Shown piece by piece: positions 59,491 to 64,000 of a DNA stretch of 64,000 nt. Origin of the DNA: Pedobacter caeni (lineage in GTDB: Bacteria; Bacteroidota; Bacteroidia; Sphingobacteriales; Sphingobacteriaceae); the NCBI RefSeq assembly GCF_900129215.1, contig NZ_FQUQ01000006.1:375032-439031 (forward strand), in the 5' to 3' direction. The number at the start of each line of letters is the position of its first letter. Position 1 is the stretch's first letter. The position numbers were made by a program, and so were the translations under genes. Below the pieces are notes generated by a model. It searched no databases. It was not told where the DNA came from and saw nothing but the letters and a program-made list of their open reading frames with translations.

Positions 59491-62400
59491 TTCTTCATTT
59501 TTTCTAGAATGTGATTGATTTGTTCCTGTTGACGGTCCATGCGGATTTTCAAGGCTTCGATTTCTTTTTGTTGTTCTTTTACTGCCTGAATCAACATGCC
59601 TGTCAACTGGGTATAGTCGACTTTCAAAAAGCCGTCTTTTCCCTGTGTAACCATTTCAGGATATACTTTTTGTAATTCCTGAGCAATGACTCCGATTTTA
59701 GAACCACTCAGGTATTTGTGTTTGTTCTTATATTCGAAGCTTACCCCTCTGATCTGATCAATCTTTTGCAATACATTGCCCAGGGTCTCGATATGGTCTT
59801 TTAACCTTCGGTCTGAAGGGGTAAAAAGATTTCCGTTGATGGTCAGGTCTTGTCCTAATGTTGCGTTTCCGGGAACATCAAAGCTTAAGCCCTTTCCGTT
59901 CAGGCCATCATTGCTGATGGAATTTACCGAGAGCATCAGATTTTTAGTGGCCTGATGATTTCCAAGGTTATCCTTTCCTCCGGCGGTTGCAATGGCCAGG
60001 CCATCGTCTACATATTTTTTATTGGTTGCATCCATATCCAGCGTTGGTATAGCCAGATTGGTGATCTTTTGATTATTCATTGGAAGAGGTGCAACAGGCA
60101 CTCCAAATCCAGTCAGCGAGACTTCGTTTTTGGGAGTTGCAGTAGCTACTCCTGATGTATTCCCTACAAATAAATTTCCTGTTGCAAGTTTATCATTTCC
60201 TACAGGAACCCAATCCGTTCCATTGTAAACATATAAGCGTTTATCTGTGGTATTGAAATAAGTATCTCCTATTGCAGGGTTTGCTGGTGGGTTTGGGCCG
60301 ACCTGCGTTTTTGAAGCCAGGGAATCCACATAATGTTTAGTCGCGGCGTCCTGCGCTTCTTCAGGGTTTTTAAGGTTGACGATTTTGAAGTTTTTAAGTC
60401 CGTTCCTGAAAGACAAATCTCTCGCCGGAGAACCGAAATCAGTGATGGGGATTGCTCCTTTTGCAACTGCTTCTGCTTTATTGTTCTGATCTCCTACCAG
60501 GAGGTGATCCGAAGGTAAGATCAAAGATCCTGTTTTAGAAGTCTGGGTGTCTACATACTTTTTGGTAGCTGCATCAGTATCATCCTTAGGTTCTGCCAAA
60601 AAGACGATCCTGTTTTTTTTCATCCCATCCCCCATCTCAATATCTCCCAGAGCTTTTGAAAAGCCACTCAATGGGATCTTATTTTTGTGGGTCGCTATGG
60701 CCTTTCCATTAAGATCACCAACAAACATGTTCTGATCAGGAAGGGCAAGTAGTGTGGAAGGGGTCTTAAACAGATGATCCACATATTTTTTAGTTACCGC
60801 ATCCAGATCTGCTTCTGGATCTTTAAGGTTTTTAAAGGTAAAGCCCGACATTAAAATATCAGCCATTGGTGCGCCAAAGCCATTTAGCGGAACTGTGCTT
60901 GCTAACACATCTGCTGCTTTTCCATTGATGTCTCCAACAAAAATATTTCCGGCAGTTAAGCTAAGATTTGAAGGGACAATCACTTTGTTATCTACATAGA
61001 TTTTTGTAGCCGCATCCTGTGGAACTTCCGGATCTTTAAGGTTGATCAGCTTAAATCCTCCCATGGAAAGTTCTTTTGCGGGCAGTCCAAATACACTTAA
61101 GGAGATGTCAGCGGGTAATGTAGCACTCGCTTTATTGGAGATATTACCCATAAAAAGATTGCCCTTTAAGAGGTTAAGTTGTCCCGGAGCAATGCTTTTT
61201 GTATCTACATAGTTTCTGGTAGCCGCATCCTGAGGCGCATCAGGATCGGCCATATTTATAATTTTATATTTTAAACCCGTAGGGCCATCTACGCCCATTT
61301 TCAGGTGATCCATCGCTTTGTCGAAACCAGAGACGGGAATTAAATTTTTCGCCGTTTCTATCGCCATATCGGAACCATTTCCAACGAAGAAGTGATTATT
61401 CTTCAGCTTTAACATGGCCGCAGGATCTTTGAACAAGCCATCTACATACCCCATTGTTGCAGCATCAGATGCCTCCTGAGGATAATTCAGGTTTTTAATT
61501 CTGAATTTAGTAATAGGATCCCCCATTTCAACGTCATCAATAGGTCTGCCGAAACCACTTAAGGGAATATTCTTTTTATCCAGTTTATCATTGTTGACCG
61601 CAAGGTCTTTAATCGTTAATTTTCCAACCTCATTCAATGTGGCATCGCCACCCAGCGTAACCGGTACGGCTACATTTGAAGCATTTCCAATAAAAATCTG
61701 TCCCTTGGGTAAGGAATTATCTGTGGCTACCCAGATGCTCCCATTGTAAACATAGAGCTTATGGTCTGAGGTGTTATGAAACAAATCCCCTTCTCTGACC
61801 TTTGTTTTCAAAGGATCAGGGTTAACCGTTCCGCTCGGGGTAGAGCCATTGGTCGCAATCTTAAACCATACTACTCCGTTGTAGATAAAAGTATTGTCGT
61901 TGTCGTTATTGTAGAACATTTCCCCTGCTTTTGCAGGGTTAGGAAATTCTGAGCTTGTGCCCGTGGCGATGACCCCACTTCCAAGAGGAACCCAGCCATT
62001 CGCGGTGTATGCATAAAGTTTTTTCTCTGTTACGTTATAGAAGATATCTCCGAATTTGGGTGTTTTAGGAATCTCTCCTTCAGTACCGGATTTGAAACCC
62101 CGGATATCCCGGTCAATGTCTTTCACCGCTGAGTTCTGAATGGCTACCCTTAGGTTATCATTGCTATTTTCCGGATCATAAGTCATTAATGGATAGCCAT
62201 TTGGTGTAGGATGAAACAATGCTCCCGTTTGAAATACCGCAGGAGCTGTATTCCATTCTGAAACCGCTCCCGACATATAGGTCACATCTGCAATGATATC
62301 CGACCCTCCTCCTGCCTCTTTGGTCAGCTTGTCAATCCTATACAATTTACCTTCAAAATCGACAATGATATCCCCTTTCAGAATCCCGTCAGCTGTATGA

Positions 62401-62573
62401 ATAAAGTTTGGATCAGTAAATGTTCCTTCAATAGAGAAATTTGAAGTTGGCGAAGAAGGAGCGTCACTTACCCCACGTATAAAAAAACGACCATTCAAGG
62501 GGGTCTGCGCAGAACTTTGCAAAGCAAAAAGTCCCATTGTAAAAATCAAAACAAAGTATTTAGCTACTTTCAT
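59487..62573 (-). CDS. Tail-fibre-like repeat protein with C-terminal S74 chaperone domain
   Basis: 1028 residues with a signal peptide (FVLIFTMGLFALQSSAQ). The first about 300 residues contain repeated GDIFYN..LYxYNGxxWV modules. Then come seven copies of a unit ending in DAATKxYVD (about 70 residues each), the phage tail-fibre type. The C-terminus is an intramolecular chaperone (Peptidase_S74): TPSDRRLKDHIETLGNVL (Ser920, Lys925 as likely self-cleavage pair), EYKNKHKY, SKIGVIAQEL, then a coiled coil (IEALKIRMDRQQEQINHILEKMKK). It should form a trimeric fibre; whether it self-cleaves is not known. Strong AAGGAGG before the ATG. Confidence 0.88.
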   Translation of the reverse strand: MKVAKYFVLIFTMGLFALQSSAQTPLNGRFFIRGVSDAPSSPTSNFSIEGTFTDPNFIHTADGILKGDIIVDFEGKLYRIDKLTKEAGGGSDIIADVTYMSGAVSEWNTAPAVFQTGALFHPTPNGYPLMTYDPENSNDNLRVAIQNSAVKDIDRDIRGFKSGTEGEIPKTPKFGDIFYNVTEKKLYAYTANGWVPLGSGVIATGTSSEFPNPAKAGEMFYNNDNDNTFIYNGVVWFKIATNGSTPSGTVNPDPLKTKVREGDLFHNTSDHKLYVYNGSIWVATDNSLPKGQIFIGNASNVAVPVTLGGDATLNEVGKLTIKDLAVNNDKLDKKNIPLSGFGRPIDDVEMGDPITKFRIKNLNYPQEASDAATMGYVDGLFKDPAAMLKLKNNHFFVGNGSDMAIETAKNLIPVSGFDKAMDHLKMGVDGPTGLKYKIINMADPDAPQDAATRNYVDTKSIAPGQLNLLKGNLFMGNISNKASATLPADISLSVFGLPAKELSMGGFKLINLKDPEVPQDAATKIYVDNKVIVPSNLSLTAGNIFVGDINGKAADVLASTVPLNGFGAPMADILMSGFTFKNLKDPEADLDAVTKKYVDHLFKTPSTLLALPDQNMFVGDLNGKAIATHKNKIPLSGFSKALGDIEMGDGMKKNRIVFLAEPKDDTDAATKKYVDTQTSKTGSLILPSDHLLVGDQNNKAEAVAKGAIPITDFGSPARDLSFRNGLKNFKIVNLKNPEEAQDAATKHYVDSLASKTQVGPNPPANPAIGDTYFNTTDKRLYVYNGTDWVPVGNDKLATGNLFVGNTSGVATATPKNEVSLTGFGVPVAPLPMNNQKITNLAIPTLDMDATNKKYVDDGLAIATAGGKDNLGNHQATKNLMLSVNSISNDGLNGKGLSFDVPGNATLGQDLTINGNLFTPSDRRLKDHIETLGNVLQKIDQIRGVSFEYKNKHKYLSGSKIGVIAQELQKVYPEMVTQGKDGFLKVDYTQLTGMLIQAVKEQQKEIEALKIRMDRQQEQINHILEKMKK

Positions 62574-62579
62574 TTACTT

Positions 62580-62586
62580 CCTCCTT
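62580..62586 (-). promoter_or_regulatory. Canonical Shine-Dalgarno before the S74 fibre gene
   Basis: AAGGAGG on the minus strand, 6 nt before the ATG; rare in this window and phylum. Confidence 0.55.
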
Positions 62587-62621
62587 AATATCTTTTATAA
62601 TCATTTGCGGAATTCTCCTTC

Positions 62622-64000
62622 TTAAAAGCTCATCCCGAATGCCCATTTTTTAAAACCGATCGTGGCATGGCTCTTCATGGTATTATTTGCCGGGTCGTCA
62701 ATAAGTATCTGTACCGTTCCTGCCCCAAAAGCTACAAACCTGCTTTTGCCTGGATTTGCCCGATCCGACAACATCACATTTGTAGGCATAATACAATCAT
62801 CAAAACTGTTGTTGATGGTCTTGTCGCCATAAATGATATCTAATGTTATATTCGGTGTATTTCCCTGAGGATTTGATTCCCCTAACAGGGCATTATCTCC
62901 AATGATCTGGAAAGATTTTAAAGAGACGTTTGCAGGGACTGTAATCTCAAATAAACTAGGAAATCCTGATGGAGTTCCATCTGATTTACGTCCAGGTTTT
63001 TGAAGCACAGTAACTCCGGGGCCCGTTGCCCGGACAATGACTGCACTGTGTCCGCTTGGGTGATAAGACTGAACCGTTTCTCCTCCGCCGCCGCCGCCAC
63101 CTGTTGTAGCAGTAGCCCACATGGCAGTTGTTCCGGTACTATTTACGGTCAGCACCTTATTGGCGTCTGCAGAACCTGCAATAGCCGGTATTTTATCCAG
63201 CTTACTTTTATCGGTGTTGCTCATCAGCCCCGCAATTGAATTTGAAGCGACCGGAATAATAGCTTGTGAACCTGTACTACTATTTACCTTACCATCTGTG
63301 GCACTCGCTGTATAAGCCAGGTCTGTTTTTGTAGAAAGGGTTCCGTCTGCGACCACACTAAGTCCGGCACCAACTTTAACCCCTCCTAACGTACCTGCCG
63401 CTGCCGGAGGTAAAGTATAGGAACTTCCTCCACCTGTACCGTTAGTCACCGTAATGATTCGGCCGGTTCCATCCACGCTCACATTCGCTGAAGTATAAGT
63501 TCCCGGACTTCCTGTAAATACGCTTTGCATAGCAATCGTTGGATTTCCGGCAATGCCGTCTCCATTTGTCAATGTTAATCCTGTACCGGCTACAATTGCG
63601 CGGGTTGTTGCTGTACCGACACCTGTTTTAACGATAATTCCATTCGTTGGCAAACCTGCAACTGCAGTCAGCATCGCTGATTTGTCCTGTTTGCCCGGAT
63701 CAGCGGTCACAGGAATTACAATATTTTTCGTTCCATCAAACGGTTCACCATTAATTGTTGCTCCCGGACTTAGTTTTGACGCAGCACCGGCTGTGGTGGC
63801 AGTGGTCGCATTACCACTTAAACTTCCGGTGATCGTACCTGCTGAAAAGTTTCCTGAAGCATCTCTTTTAACAATCGTATTTGGAGTATTTGCATTGGTC
63901 GCCGCTGTTACTGCAGCGATCGCTGTAATAATGTTTGCTGCAGGAGTGCCATTAATCGCAGTAACTACCGGAGCATCTGCAGTACCTCCTAAATCATTAC
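62622..64000 (-). CDS. Tail-fibre-like repeat protein (5' end outside window)
   Basis: The frame stays open to the right edge; the GTG at 63710 is not a real start because KRDASGNFSAGTITGSLSGNAT-type coding sequence continues upstream. Visible part: about 459 codons with short Ala/Thr/Gly repeats (VKTGVGTATTRAIVAGTGLTLTNGDG, GTLGGVKVGAGLSVVADGTL) of the phage tail-fibre/adhesin kind, a hepta-glycine hinge near 63090, and a globular C-terminal domain of about 150 residues (FEITVPANVSLKSFQIIGD). Precedes the S74 gene by 48 bp. Probably another surface fibre subunit. Confidence 0.75.
   Translation of the reverse strand, partial: NDLGGTADAPVVTAINGTPAANIITAIAAVTAATNANTPNTIVKRDASGNFSAGTITGSLSGNATTATTAGAASKLSPGATINGEPFDGTKNIVIPVTADPGKQDKSAMLTAVAGLPTNGIIVKTGVGTATTRAIVAGTGLTLTNGDGIAGNPTIAMQSVFTGSPGTYTSANVSVDGTGRIITVTNGTGGGSSYTLPPAAAGTLGGVKVGAGLSVVADGTLSTKTDLAYTASATDGKVNSSTGSQAIIPVASNSIAGLMSNTDKSKLDKIPAIAGSADANKVLTVNSTGTTAMWATATTGGGGGGGETVQSYHPSGHSAVIVRATGPGVTVLQKPGRKSDGTPSGFPSLFEITVPANVSLKSFQIIGDNALLGESNPQGNTPNITLDIIYGDKTINNSFDDCIMPTNVMLSDRANPGKSRFVAFGAGTVQILIDDPANNTMKSHATIGFKKWAFGMSF

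Noticed and set aside
59487..64000. Prophage
   Set aside because: Only fibre-like proteins are present, all with signal peptides or in a T9SS-linked operon; no capsid, terminase, portal, integrase or lysis genes were seen.

Overview
The window comes from a member of the Bacteroidota, most likely a soil or freshwater Sphingobacteriaceae such as Pedobacter. Evidence for this: repeated SusC/SusD pairs, an ECF sigma/FecR-regulated TonB receptor with an STN domain, a PorP/SprF protein with a gliding-motility-type C-terminal sorting domain (type IX secretion), and several exact or near-exact TAnnTTTG -7 promoter boxes. Shine-Dalgarno sequences are mostly absent. No tRNA, rRNA, CRISPR array or insertion sequence was recognised. 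Genus is an inference.

Layout. (1) 1-16577, plus strand: an alginate utilisation locus cut at its left end. It holds an alpha/beta hydrolase, an MFS uronate-type transporter, an SDR reductase, two SusC/SusD pairs, a surface lipoprotein, a PL6 and a PL7 alginate lyase. The lyases cut alginate outside or in the periplasm, the SusCD pairs import oligomers, and MFS plus SDR would take the unsaturated uronate inward toward KDG. (2) 16605-28002, minus strand: ECF sigma, FecR anti-sigma, STN-type SusC, SusD, DUF4843 lipoprotein, PKD-like lipoprotein, then (after a strong terminator-like hairpin) a thioredoxin-fold protein and a two-DTGS aspartyl protease. No carbohydrate enzyme is present, so the substrate is open. 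(3) 28073-30644: a beta-barrel protein, LytS-type kinase and LytTR regulator, preceded by three direct repeats at 21-bp period that look like the LytTR binding site. (4) 30875-40288: mixed small units: an effector-binding-domain protein, a frameshifted RadC remnant, an outer-membrane protein, a PAS protein lacking its ATPase domain, an acetyltransferase, an HxlR/alcohol-dehydrogenase divergent pair with a clear operator, a MauE-like membrane protein with two small paralogous Cys proteins, Crp/Fnr, TetR and XRE regulators, and a rhomboid protease. Two clusters of a 10-bp palindrome, each three copies at exactly 22-bp period, control the MauE/small-protein region.

(5) 40397-64000: an ABC exporter, then convergently a long minus-strand surface locus. 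In transcription order: a phage-tail-fibre-like repeat protein (cut by the window edge), a 1028-aa tail-fibre-like protein with a C-terminal S74 chaperone domain, a TlpA-like thioredoxin protein, a short protein with a type B T9SS sorting domain, a PorP/SprF protein and a giant 4687-aa protein with 30 fibronectin-III-like repeats and seven FISUMP domains. Its C-terminal part is a 1884-bp higher-order repeat, recently duplicated, and an (TTTC)11 tract lies just past its stop codon. This locus and the palindrome-controlled small-protein locus are the least conventional parts of the window.
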